Source: JAVBUY01 sp031552735 (lineage in GTDB: Bacteria; Bacillota; Clostridia; Christensenellales; Aristaeellaceae). From it: a DNA stretch of 44,140 bases. The stretch lies in NCBI GenBank assembly GCA_031552735.1, contig JAVBMF010000066.1:1-44140 (forward strand). Reading direction: 5' to 3'. The position numbers and the translations under genes are program-made. Every line of letters begins with the position of its first letter. The first letter of the stretch is position 1. Under the pieces are notes generated by a model, which worked only from the letters and a program-made list of their open reading frames with translations, ran no database searches and was not told where the DNA came from. Below, piece by piece: positions 25,419 through 34,071 of this stretch.

Positions 25419-26903
25419 ATGATGAAACGTTTTGTGTCGGTTTTTCTTGTGCTGGTGCTGATGCTGGGTCTGGTGCCGAGCCTGGCCATGGCGTCGAGCA
25501 ACACGCTGGAGCCTGTGACCCTGATTTGGTACTTCCCCGGCGCGTGGCCGGCCCCGGACCAAGAGGTGGTCTTTGCGGAAGTGAACAAGCTGCTGCAAGC
25601 AAAGATCAACACCACCATCGACTTCCGCCCGCTGACCTATGCGGACTACAACGAGAAGATGAGCACCGTCATCTCCGGTAGCGATGATTGGGACATCTGC
25701 TTCACCGCCAACTGGCTGCTGAACTATGGCCTGTACGCCAGCAAGGGCGCGTTCCTGGACATGACCGACCTGCTGCCCAAGTACATGCCCGAGACCTATA
25801 AGCAGGTGCCGGAAGTGTTCTGGAAGGCTGCGCAGATCAAGGGCCGCAACTACTCGGTCATCAACGAGCAGATCTCCGCGCGCATCGCGGATGTGACCAT
25901 CCCCACCGAGTTCCTGACCGAGACCGGCTATGACCTGAGCCGCGACTTCGTCCCCGGTGACATCCGCTCGCTGGATTCCTTCCTGGCCAAGATGCATGAG
26001 AAGTACCCCGAGAAGTACTTCCTGACGGACATCGCCAACCAGCAGGAATACCTGAACCAAGAATGGCTGAACGGCTTTGTGACCCCCGGCGCCATTGATG
26101 TGGCCACCGGCAGCACCACCGTCGTCAACCAGTTCAAGACCGACGCCTTCAAAAAGCTGATCGGCGACCTGCGCTACTTCAACGAGCAGGGCTACATGGA
26201 CGCCGACCGCCGCATCGCCATTGATGTGGGCCGCGAAGAATCCAAGGAAAAGTTGCAGACCGTCGCCATGAACGGCACCTATAAGCCCGGCGTCGATCTG
26301 ATCACCACCGACATGCTCGGCTTCCCCTGCACCGTCATTCCGTCGGGCAAGCCCATGCTGACCACCGGCGGCATCATCGCCACCATGACCACCATCAACG
26401 CCAAGAGCAAGAACCCCGAGCGCGCGATGATGGCGCTGGAACTGTTCAACTCCAATGCCGAGGGCGCGCCGCACAACAGCTTCTATGACACGCTGTGCCG
26501 TGGCGTGGAAGGCACCCACTTCACCTACACCGACGACGGTCATATCCAGAAAACCCAGCAGGGCATTGACAAGTACAATGTCGTGATGGACTGGATGTGG
26601 GCCAGCAACTTCCAGACCACGCCGGACGTGGGCATGGACCTGAACATCTGGGACGAGACGCGCAAGATGAACACCGAAGCGACCGCCTCCCCGCTGTGCG
26701 GCTTCCTGTTCGATTCCGAGCCCGTCAAGTCCGAAGCCGCCGCTTGCTCCGCCGTCGCGCAGGAATACAAGAAGCCGATGGAACTGGGCATGCTCAGCGA
26801 GGCCGACTACCAGACCTTCCTGGACAAGATGGACGCGGCCGGCGCCGACGCGATCATCGCCGAAATGCAGAAGCAGGTGGATGCCTGGCTGGCCGCGAAG
26901 TAA
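25419..26903 (+). CDS. ABC importer extracellular solute-binding protein (LplA-like)
   Basis: 494 residues. A classical signal peptide (MKRFVSVFLVLVLMLGLVP, then AMA-SS) without a lipobox cysteine, followed by a large family 1-type binding protein whose C-terminal third resembles the DUF3502 region of LplA-like proteins. It delivers an oligosaccharide to the two permeases downstream. The ligand is unknown, though the GH112 and GH116 neighbours suggest a beta-galactoside or beta-glucoside. GGAGGAGG precedes tandem ATGs at 25419 and 25422. Codon use is strongly C-ending, consistent with high expression. Confidence 0.9.
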   Translation: MMKRFVSVFLVLVLMLGLVPSLAMASSNTLEPVTLIWYFPGAWPAPDQEVVFAEVNKLLQAKINTTIDFRPLTYADYNEKMSTVISGSDDWDICFTANWLLNYGLYASKGAFLDMTDLLPKYMPETYKQVPEVFWKAAQIKGRNYSVINEQISARIADVTIPTEFLTETGYDLSRDFVPGDIRSLDSFLAKMHEKYPEKYFLTDIANQQEYLNQEWLNGFVTPGAIDVATGSTTVVNQFKTDAFKKLIGDLRYFNEQGYMDADRRIAIDVGREESKEKLQTVAMNGTYKPGVDLITTDMLGFPCTVIPSGKPMLTTGGIIATMTTINAKSKNPERAMMALELFNSNAEGAPHNSFYDTLCRGVEGTHFTYTDDGHIQKTQQGIDKYNVVMDWMWASNFQTTPDVGMDLNIWDETRKMNTEATASPLCGFLFDSEPVKSEAAACSAVAQEYKKPMELGMLSEADYQTFLDKMDAAGADAIIAEMQKQVDAWLAAK

Positions 26904-26931
26904 CACACGCATTCGCATCATAGCCCCCTTA

Positions 26932-26966
26932 CGCGGGTTCCTCCCGAATCCAGGGAGGAACCCGCG
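26932..26966 (+). terminator. intercistronic hairpin between binding protein and permease
   Basis: CGCGGGTTCCTCCC and GGGAGGAACCCGCG form a perfect 14-base stem with a seven-base loop and no T-run. Such structures after binding-protein genes usually stabilise the upstream mRNA or cause partial termination, so that more binding protein than permease is made. Confidence 0.6.
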
Positions 26967-27015
26967 CTGTATATCACACAAAACCCCACAAGTATTCGCG
27001 GGAGGTGCGGACGGC

Positions 27016-27945
27016 ATGACAAAAGCGAGGCCTTCACGTTTGCATCGCAAAAAGACCAGGCAACTGATGGTGCTGGCGTTACCGGCGACGTTGCTGGTAT
27101 TCATTTTTTCCTATATTCCGATGGGCGGCGTCTTTCTGGCGTTCAAAAACGTGCGGTATGACGATGTGTTCGGCAGCCCTTGGAACGGGTTTAAGAACTT
27201 TGAGTTTTTCTTTAAGAACGACGCGTGGGCCGTCACGCGCAATACGCTGGCGTATAACGCGGCCTTTATCGTGATTGGGACGGTGTTCGCGCTGATATTG
27301 GCGCTGATGCTCAACGAAATCCGCAGCCGCAGGCTGACGAAAACCTATCAGACCATCTTTTTCTTTCCCTACTTCTTTTCATGGGTCATTGTCACTTATA
27401 TGGTCTATTCGTTCCTGGCACCCAAGGGCATTCTGCCGGTCGCGTTTGGCAAGCAGCTAAAGTCGCTGTTCGGCATCAACCTGTCCTCGTTCTACACCAC
27501 CGCTAAGTGGTGGCCGGGATTCATCATATTCCTGAACACGTGGAAAACCGTGGGCTATAACAGCGTGCTGTACTACGCGGGGCTGATGGGCATATCCAAC
27601 GAGTATTACGAGGCCGCGCAGATCGACGGCGCGAACAAGCTGCAAATGATCCGCTACATCACGCTGCCACTGCTAACGCCGCTGGTGTCGATCATGACGC
27701 TGCTGGCCATCGGCGGCATCTTCCGCGCGGACTTTGGCCTGTTCTATTTTGTGCCGCGCGATGTGCAGATGCTGCGCGATGTGACCGCGGTCATCGACAC
27801 GCATGTGTACCGCATGCTGAAATTCAGCGGCGATCTGGGCATGAGTACTGCCGTGGGCCTGTATCAGTCCGTGCTGGGATTTGTCGTCGTCATGGTGTCC
27901 AACGCCATCGTCAAGCGCATCGAGCCGGAAAACAGCGCCTTCTGA
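27016..27945 (+). CDS. ABC sugar importer permease (LplB/YtcP-like), first subunit
   Basis: 309 residues with six predicted membrane segments. The binding-protein-dependent transport signature EYYEAAQIDGANKLQMIRYITLPLL is the EAA loop that contacts the ATPase. The N-terminus is the polar, basic tail usual in this subfamily. The ATG at 27016 has GGGAGGT upstream; the open frame reaches back into the binding-protein gene but without a Shine-Dalgarno. It pairs with the next permease. Confidence 0.92.
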   Translation: MTKARPSRLHRKKTRQLMVLALPATLLVFIFSYIPMGGVFLAFKNVRYDDVFGSPWNGFKNFEFFFKNDAWAVTRNTLAYNAAFIVIGTVFALILALMLNEIRSRRLTKTYQTIFFFPYFFSWVIVTYMVYSFLAPKGILPVAFGKQLKSLFGINLSSFYTTAKWWPGFIIFLNTWKTVGYNSVLYYAGLMGISNEYYEAAQIDGANKLQMIRYITLPLLTPLVSIMTLLAIGGIFRADFGLFYFVPRDVQMLRDVTAVIDTHVYRMLKFSGDLGMSTAVGLYQSVLGFVVVMVSNAIVKRIEPENSAF

Positions 27946-27980
27946 CCCCCTCTGATTGCTGAGCAAAGGAGCGTATTGCC

Positions 27981-28865
27981 ATGGAAAGTACGAGCGGGAA
28001 GATCAGCCGCGTGGTCATCCATATCGTGATGATCGCGATCTGCGTGCTGTGCATTGTGCCACTGATTTCCATTGTGTCGATTTCACTTTCGCCGGAAACA
28101 GACCTGATCCGCAACGGCTACGCGCTGTTTCCGCGCGCCATTGACTGGACCGGGTACATCTACGTCCTAAACGACCCCACCATGATCGGCAACAGCTATA
28201 TGGTGTCCATCGCGCTGACGGTGATCGGCACGCTGCTGTCGCTGATATTGACGGCGGGCATCTCCTACGCGCTGTCGCGCTCGGACTTCCGCTTCCGCAA
28301 CTGGCTAAGCTTTTTCCTGTTCTTCACGATGCTGTTTTCCGGCGGGCTGGTGCCGTGGTATATGCTGATCTCCAAGTACCTGCAACTGAAGAATACCATC
28401 TGGGCGCTGATTGTGCCGTACCTGATCACGCCGTGGTTTGTGCTGGTGCTGCGCACCTTCATGCAGAAAATCCCCATGGAGATTATGGAGAGCTGCATGC
28501 TGGACGGCGCCAGCGAATACCGCACGTTCTTTCAGATCATCCTGCCGCTCTCCAAGCCCGGTCTGGCCACGGTGGCGCTGTTTATTATGCTGAAATTCTG
28601 GAACGACTGGTGGCTGGCCATGCTGTTCATTGAGAAAGAGGACATGGTGCCGCTGCAATACATGCTATACCGCATGATGAAGAACATCGAGTTCTTGACC
28701 AACTCCACCAACCAGATGCCCGCGGGCTTCCAGGTGGCCGCGCTGCCCAAGGAATCCGCGCGCATGGCCATGGCCGTGCTGGCCGCCGGGCCCATGCTGA
28801 TGGTCTTTCCGTTCTTCCAGAAGTACTTTGTCAAGGGGTTGACCGTGGGCGCGGTGAAGGGTTAA
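27981..28865 (+). CDS. ABC sugar importer permease (LplC/YtcP-like), second subunit
   Basis: 294 residues, six membrane segments, with the EAA loop MEIMESCMLDGASEYRTFFQIILPLSKP. The C-terminus GLTVGAVKG is typical of carbohydrate uptake permeases of this class. AAAGGAG precedes the ATG. No ATPase gene accompanies the operon, so a shared MsmK/UgpC-type ATPase elsewhere in the genome is expected, as known for this importer family. Confidence 0.92.
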   Translation: MESTSGKISRVVIHIVMIAICVLCIVPLISIVSISLSPETDLIRNGYALFPRAIDWTGYIYVLNDPTMIGNSYMVSIALTVIGTLLSLILTAGISYALSRSDFRFRNWLSFFLFFTMLFSGGLVPWYMLISKYLQLKNTIWALIVPYLITPWFVLVLRTFMQKIPMEIMESCMLDGASEYRTFFQIILPLSKPGLATVALFIMLKFWNDWWLAMLFIEKEDMVPLQYMLYRMMKNIEFLTNSTNQMPAGFQVAALPKESARMAMAVLAAGPMLMVFPFFQKYFVKGLTVGAVKG

Positions 28866-28876
28866 CGGCAGTAGAC

Positions 28877-28920
28877 GGCTGCCGATAAGCGCCCATCTGG
28901 ACATTTCTCGGCAGCCTTTA
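28877..28920 (+). terminator. terminator after the permease genes
   Basis: GGCTGCCGA (28877-28885) pairs with TCGGCAGCC (28908-28916), followed by TTTA, 12 bases after the permease stop. The loop is long (22 bases), so termination may be partial and the next two genes could still be read from the same promoter. Confidence 0.55.
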
Positions 28921-28948
28921 CTTGGTCTGAATATGACGCGAAAGGATC

Positions 28949-30247
28949 ATGCACCCCATGCAAAAACAAGTTGCGGTGGCCATCGCGGGGTTGGGGAACC
29001 GTGGGCGGGAGACGTATGCGCAATACGCGCTGCTGTTCCCGGATGAGATGAAGATCGTGGCGGTGGCCGATGTGTCCGCCGCGCGCAGGCAGGAAGCGAT
29101 GGAGACATTTGGCCTCGCGCCCGCGCAGTGCTTTGCCAGCGCCGAGGAGATGCTGGCGCAGGGCAAGCTGGCAGACGTGCTATTTATCTGCACGCCGGAC
29201 CGCGCGCACGCCGCGCAGGCCATCGCCGCGCTGGCGCTGGGGTATCACCTGCTGCTGGAAAAGCCGATCTCGCCCAAGCTGGACGAGTGCCGGGCGATCC
29301 TGCGCGCCGCCGAGCGGCACCACCGCCATGTCGCGGTGTGCCATGTGCTGCGCTATACCGCGTTCTACCGCGAGATCAAGCGCATCCTAGACGCCGGGGA
29401 CATCGGCGAGATCGTCACCATACAGGCCATCGAAAACGTGGGGTACTACCATCAGGCGCACAGTTTTGTACGCGGCAACTGGCGCAACAGCGACGAGACC
29501 AGCCCGATGATCCTGCAAAAATGCTGCCACGATCTGGACATCTTGCTGTGGCTGGCGGGCAAGGAGCCGCAAAGCGTCAGCTCGTACGGCGACCTGTACC
29601 TGTTCCGGCCGGAGAAGGCCCCGGCGGGCGCGGCCATGCGCTGTCTGGACGGCTGCGCGGTCAAGGCGGACTGCCCGTTTGACGCGGAGAAAATTTATAT
29701 CACCGATGCGCTAACCGGCTTTCGCCACAGCGAGCGAGACTGGCCGTGCTCTGTGCTGACCCCGGTGCACACGGAGGAGGCGGTCTATCAGGCGCTGCGC
29801 GAGGGGCCGTATGGCCGCTGCGTCTATCACTGCGACAACAACGTGGTGGATCATCAGGTGGTCAACCTGCTGCTGGACGACGGGGTGACCGTTTCGCTGA
29901 CCATGTGCGGCCTGACCAGCAAGCAATACCGCAGCCTGAAAATCATGGGCACGCGCGGCGATCTGGAAGCCGACATGGACAAGAACGTCATTGAGGTGAC
30001 GCGATTTGGCGGCGAGACCACCACCGTGGATGTGTCCGCGCTGTCCGACGATTTCTCCGGCCATGGCGGCGGCGACAACCAAATGGTGCGCGAACTTTTG
30101 GCACTGGTGCGCGGTGACAGCATGGACGGCGCGGCGCTCTCCGCCATTGACCAGTCGATGCGCAGCCACTTCGCAGCGTTCGCGGCGGAGCATTCGCGCA
30201 CGCACGGCGGGTGCAGCGTGGCGCTGGAGGAGCTGGGCAGCGTATGA
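28949..30247 (+). CDS. Gfo/Idh/MocA-family oxidoreductase
   Basis: 432 residues. The N-terminal Rossmann domain has AIAGLGNRGRETYAQ and VAVADVS; LLEKPISPKLDEC carries the conserved EKP motif; the C-terminal domain is the Gfo/Idh/MocA sheet. An insertion with cysteines (MRCLDGCAVKADCPFDA) looks like a metal-binding loop found in some members. Enzymes of this family oxidise or reduce sugars and sugar derivatives with NAD(P). The substrate is unknown, probably a sugar released by the neighbouring glycosidase. AAAGGAT lies close to the first ATG; the ATG three codons on is an alternative. The stop overlaps the next start. Confidence 0.88.
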   Translation: MHPMQKQVAVAIAGLGNRGRETYAQYALLFPDEMKIVAVADVSAARRQEAMETFGLAPAQCFASAEEMLAQGKLADVLFICTPDRAHAAQAIAALALGYHLLLEKPISPKLDECRAILRAAERHHRHVAVCHVLRYTAFYREIKRILDAGDIGEIVTIQAIENVGYYHQAHSFVRGNWRNSDETSPMILQKCCHDLDILLWLAGKEPQSVSSYGDLYLFRPEKAPAGAAMRCLDGCAVKADCPFDAEKIYITDALTGFRHSERDWPCSVLTPVHTEEAVYQALREGPYGRCVYHCDNNVVDHQVVNLLLDDGVTVSLTMCGLTSKQYRSLKIMGTRGDLEADMDKNVIEVTRFGGETTTVDVSALSDDFSGHGGGDNQMVRELLALVRGDSMDGAALSAIDQSMRSHFAAFAAEHSRTHGGCSVALEELGSV

Positions 30248-32805
30248 GTAAACAATACCTTGGCGCCGACCAGCGGGAGATTTCCTTTCCGCTGGGCGGC
30301 ATTGGCAGCGGCTGCGTCGGCCTGGCGGGCAACGGCGCGCTGGTGGATTTTGAGCTATTCGGCAAGCCCAACAAGCGCACGCGCAACGGGTTTTCGCACT
30401 TTGCGGTCAGGGCGGAGGACAAAACCGGCGTGATCGACGCGCGGGTGCTGCACGGCGACCTGCATACCGGGTATACCGGCGAATATGTGCGCGGCGGCGT
30501 GCCGCACAGCGGCTATGGGTTTGGCCCCGAACCGGCGAGCATGGCCGGTTTTCCGCATTTTGCGCACTGCGCGTTCACCGGCGCGTTTCCCATCGCGCGG
30601 CTGGACTTTGCCGACGCGCACTTCCCCGGAAAAGTGCGCATGACCGCGTTCAATCCGTTCATCCCGCACAACGACCGCGACTCCAGCATGCCGGCGGCGT
30701 TCTTTGCCATCGAGCTGGAGAACACCGGCGAAAACACGCTGGACTATACCGTGGCGCTGAACCTGCGCAACCCGGTGGGCGCGGGGCGGCACGCGCACAC
30801 GCTGGTTCAGGAGCCCGGCTTTTGTGGCATCCATCTGACGCACGCGAACCCGGCGGCGCAGCCCGAACGCCAGCGCGGCGGCTGCTGCATCGCCACCGAC
30901 GCGGACAGCCTGAGCTATCAGCAGTATTGGTACCGGGGCGCGTGGTGCGACGAGCGCGAGATGTACCTGCGCGATCTGGCGCGGCCCGGCGGGTTTGTCA
31001 ACCGCGTGTACGCGCCCGGCGAGGGCGAGCCCTGTCAGGACACCGCGCTGCTGGCCGCGCACGCGCGCATTCCGGCGGGGGAAAAGCGCACGCTGCGCTT
31101 TGTGCTGAGCTGGTATTACCCGCTGATGTCCAACGACTGGAACCCGGAAAAGGACGACGCGGGGCAGCCGGTGTATCGGTACTGGAAGCATTATTACGCC
31201 AGCTTGTTTGACGACGCGGTGGGCGTGGCGCGCGCCGCGCTGCGCGGGTTTGACGCGCTGCTGGCGCAGACCGAGACCTTCACGCGGGCACTGTATGCCT
31301 CCAGCCTGCCCCCGGCGGCGCTGGAAGCGGTGGGCGCGAATCTGGCAGTGCTCAAGTCGCCGGTGTGCTACCGGCTGGAGCGCGGCGAGTTCTACGCGTT
31401 CGAGGGCGCGCTGATGGCCGAGGGCTCCTGCGAGGGCTCGTGCACGCATGTGTGGAACTACGCCTACGCGCTGCCGTTTCTCTTCCCCAAGCTGGAGCGC
31501 GGCATGCGCGATCTGGAATACGCGTATTGTCAGGGCGATGCGGGCGATGTCAGCTTCCGGCTGATGCTGCCGTTAGGGCGCGCGCGGATGGATTTTCGGC
31601 CGTGCGTGGATGGGCAGATGGGCGGCGTCATCAAGTGCTGGCGCGACTATAAGATCAGCGGCGATGTGGCGTGGCTGCGCGCGAAGTGGCCCAGCCTGCA
31701 AAAAGCGCTGGCCTATGCCTGGTCGCCCGACAACCCGGATCGCTGGGACCCGGACAAGCGCGGGTTGATCACCGGCCGCCAGCACCACACATTGGACATG
31801 GAGCTGTTTGGCGCCAATAGTTGGCTGAGCGGGTTCTATCTGGCGGCACTGAAGGCCGGGGCCGAGATCGCCCGCGTGCTGGGCGACGCACAGGCGCAGG
31901 CCGAATACGCGGCGCTATATGAACAGGGCAAAGCGCGGCTGAATGCCGAGCTGTTTGACGGTGCATATTTTGCCCAGCGGCTGGACGTGCGCGACGCGCG
32001 GGTGCTGGCACCCTTCCCGGACGCTGCGGCCAGCTATTGGAACGCCGAAACCGGCGAAATCAAGTACCAGATTGTCGGCGGCTGCGGCATTGACCAGATG
32101 GTGGCGCAGTGGCACGCGCATCTGTGCGGTCTGGGGGATATCTTTGACCCGGACAAGGCGCGCGTGGCGCTGAAAAGCCTGTATCAGCACAACTTCCGCG
32201 CGATGCGCGAGGTGGCCAATACCTGGCGGCTCTTTGCGCTGCAAGAGGAATCCGGGCTGTTGATGTGCACGTGGCCCGCGCAGGATCAGCCCAGCGTGCC
32301 GCTGACCTATGCCAGCGAGTGCATGACCGGCTTTGAGTACGCCGCTGCGTGCCACATGATCCAGGCGGGGCTGATGGACGAGGGCATGCGCGTGGTGGAC
32401 GCGGTGCGCGACCGCTATGACGGCAACAAGCGCAACCCGTTCAGTGAGATCGAGTGCGGCAGCAACTACGCGCGCAGCATGGCCAGCTATAGCCTGCTGC
32501 TGGCGTACAGCGGCTTTCGCTATGACGCCGCGCAGGGCCACATGGGCTTCTTTCCGCCGGACGGGCAGGGCGTGTTCTTCTGGAGCATGGCAGAGGCGTG
32601 GGGCACGGTGGACATTGCCGCGCACACCGTTACGCTGGACGTGCTGTACGGCCAGATCTGGCTGGACAGCTTTGCGTGCGGCGCGTTTGCCGGGCGGCAG
32701 GTGTCGCGCGAGGGCGTCGCCGCGCGCAAGCTTGCCGACGATACGCTGGCGCTGGGCGAGACGTGCGCCGCCGGGCAGCGCGTGGTGTGGCGCATGGAAG
32801 GGTGA
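30244..32805 (+). CDS. GH116-type beta-glycosidase (GBA2-like)
   Basis: 853 residues. The N-terminal domain opens with FPLGGIGSGCVGLAGNGALVDFELFG, the GBA2_N/DUF608 signature. The C-terminal catalytic (alpha/alpha)6 domain has CEGSCTHVWNYAYALPFLFP, DMELFGANSWLSGFYLAAL and YASECMTGFEYAAACHMI. GH116 includes bacterial beta-glucosidases and beta-xylosidases and the human glucosylceramidase GBA2. No signal peptide, so imported glycosides are probably hydrolysed in the cytoplasm. The start overlaps the oxidoreductase stop (ATGA), implying coupled translation. I did not assign the catalytic Glu and Asp individually. Confidence 0.83.
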   Translation: MSKQYLGADQREISFPLGGIGSGCVGLAGNGALVDFELFGKPNKRTRNGFSHFAVRAEDKTGVIDARVLHGDLHTGYTGEYVRGGVPHSGYGFGPEPASMAGFPHFAHCAFTGAFPIARLDFADAHFPGKVRMTAFNPFIPHNDRDSSMPAAFFAIELENTGENTLDYTVALNLRNPVGAGRHAHTLVQEPGFCGIHLTHANPAAQPERQRGGCCIATDADSLSYQQYWYRGAWCDEREMYLRDLARPGGFVNRVYAPGEGEPCQDTALLAAHARIPAGEKRTLRFVLSWYYPLMSNDWNPEKDDAGQPVYRYWKHYYASLFDDAVGVARAALRGFDALLAQTETFTRALYASSLPPAALEAVGANLAVLKSPVCYRLERGEFYAFEGALMAEGSCEGSCTHVWNYAYALPFLFPKLERGMRDLEYAYCQGDAGDVSFRLMLPLGRARMDFRPCVDGQMGGVIKCWRDYKISGDVAWLRAKWPSLQKALAYAWSPDNPDRWDPDKRGLITGRQHHTLDMELFGANSWLSGFYLAALKAGAEIARVLGDAQAQAEYAALYEQGKARLNAELFDGAYFAQRLDVRDARVLAPFPDAAASYWNAETGEIKYQIVGGCGIDQMVAQWHAHLCGLGDIFDPDKARVALKSLYQHNFRAMREVANTWRLFALQEESGLLMCTWPAQDQPSVPLTYASECMTGFEYAAACHMIQAGLMDEGMRVVDAVRDRYDGNKRNPFSEIECGSNYARSMASYSLLLAYSGFRYDAAQGHMGFFPPDGQGVFFWSMAEAWGTVDIAAHTVTLDVLYGQIWLDSFACGAFAGRQVSREGVAARKLADDTLALGETCAAGQRVVWRMEG

Positions 32806-32833
32806 GCGGGGAGACCTGGACGTGGGCATGGCG

Positions 32834-32864
32834 AAAAAAGACCCCCGCGCCAGATGGGCGGGGG
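32834..32864 (-). terminator. terminator of the AlgX-like/MBOAT operon
   Basis: On the minus strand CCCCCGC pairs with GCGGGGG, followed by TCTTTTTT. It is 50 bases beyond the AlgX-like stop and lies back to back with the plus-strand terminator of the GH116 gene. Confidence 0.7.
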
Positions 32865-32871
32865 AGGGCGG

Positions 32872-32896
32872 GAAGGGGCGGAGGCCCCTTCTTTTT
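32872..32896 (+). terminator. terminator of the GH116 gene
   Basis: GAAGGGGC (32872-32879), loop GGAG, GCCCCTTC (32884-32891), then TTTTT (32892-32896). A strong intrinsic terminator in the plus direction. Confidence 0.75.
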
Positions 32897-32914
32897 GATT
32901 ATACGGGCTGGGGG

Positions 32915-34060
32915 TCAGTCGCGGGCAAACGCCGCGATGGTGGTTGCGAAGGTGGGCAGTACGCGCTCTGCGGTCTCCAGTACGACAATGTCCGGCTGGA
33001 AGCGCGCGATGTATTCATCAAGGTTCGCTGCGTCTTCCCAATGAATAAGAATTGTTTTGCCAAAGTGCTGGGGAATAAAACTGCTAATTAGAGGAGAAAT
33101 GCGCCAACTCATATAACTATCCCGTATGATGAGGATCGTTGGCAAGGAGGAATCGTTGTTCTCAAAGGCACATGCAAATTGCGGTTGGGCGAAACTCATG
33201 CCTTGGAAAATATCCCCGCTTATGGCAACAAACGCTGGTTCCTGCTTGAGCCTTACTTCCGGGATGTTATCATAGCCGTTTCTGTTTTTGTAGATGATGT
33301 TTACATCGTCGATCGTCAGCGGCGTCATCTCGGGGAAGTACGCGCCGATATGCAACATCAATTCCTGATAGGAAAAGAACGCGCCGAGTTCATTATAGTG
33401 CTCAAGATCATCGCTGTATTTGTCGAAGACGGGATAATCCGCCTTTGCCGCCGTCAGGCAAGCCTGAAGGTCAAACAAGTCTGCGTCGGTGTGGTCTTTG
33501 AGGTATTGCGTGATGACGGTCAACTGGTTGGGGTCGGGGCCGCGCCGGATGCTGCGGGGATAATACTCCGGGTAGATGGTGTCCTTGTCCGCGCACAGCA
33601 TGACCACCAGCGGGATGTGCCTCGCGTCCAGATCGGCCTTGATGCTGTTCAGCCCGTTCGCCAGCCCCGATAATTGGTCGTCGGATAGAAAAGGCTGGCC
33701 CTGAAATTTGGGGATCAAAAAGCCGTCCACATCGGCAAAAAAGTGATGTCCCTCTTGCCCGATCAACATGACGTACTGGCCGTTCTTGTATTGCCCGGAG
33801 CTTGCCAACCGGGCGTCGATACTGCGGTTCAGCCGAATAAACAGCTTGCGAAACCCCAAGTTGTCCGAAAACCAGTCGCCGAACTGCCCGATGAAATGAC
33901 TGGGCCAGCTAAACGCATTGGACAGGGGCGGGCGCGCGGCAAGCATTCTGTTTTCGCCCACGGATACTTTGCCGCCGGTGAAATCGGCGAACAGCAAGGG
34001 CATAAGCAGCGTGAGCATGAACAAAACGCAGAAAATGATCCGGGCGGTTTTTGCTTTCAT
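32915..34060 (-). CDS. AlgX/AlgJ/DltD-like SGNH-type protein
   Basis: 381 residues. A single N-terminal membrane segment (residues about 7-25) is followed by an extracytoplasmic domain. VGENRMLAARPPLS, VMLCADKDTIYPEYYP and ILIIRDSYMSW match the AlgX/AlgJ group; the Ser of RDSY is the presumed nucleophile, and the DKD segment corresponds to the DxH motif, with Asp in place of His. Such proteins pass acyl groups from an MBOAT partner to a polysaccharide outside the cell. GGAGGG precedes the ATG, 11 bases after the MBOAT gene. The polymer that would be acylated is unknown. Confidence 0.8.
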   Translation of the reverse strand: MKAKTARIIFCVLFMLTLLMPLLFADFTGGKVSVGENRMLAARPPLSNAFSWPSHFIGQFGDWFSDNLGFRKLFIRLNRSIDARLASSGQYKNGQYVMLIGQEGHHFFADVDGFLIPKFQGQPFLSDDQLSGLANGLNSIKADLDARHIPLVVMLCADKDTIYPEYYPRSIRRGPDPNQLTVITQYLKDHTDADLFDLQACLTAAKADYPVFDKYSDDLEHYNELGAFFSYQELMLHIGAYFPEMTPLTIDDVNIIYKNRNGYDNIPEVRLKQEPAFVAISGDIFQGMSFAQPQFACAFENNDSSLPTILIIRDSYMSWRISPLISSFIPQHFGKTILIHWEDAANLDEYIARFQPDIVVLETAERVLPTFATTIAAFARD

Positions 34061-34071
34061 ACGCTGCCCTC

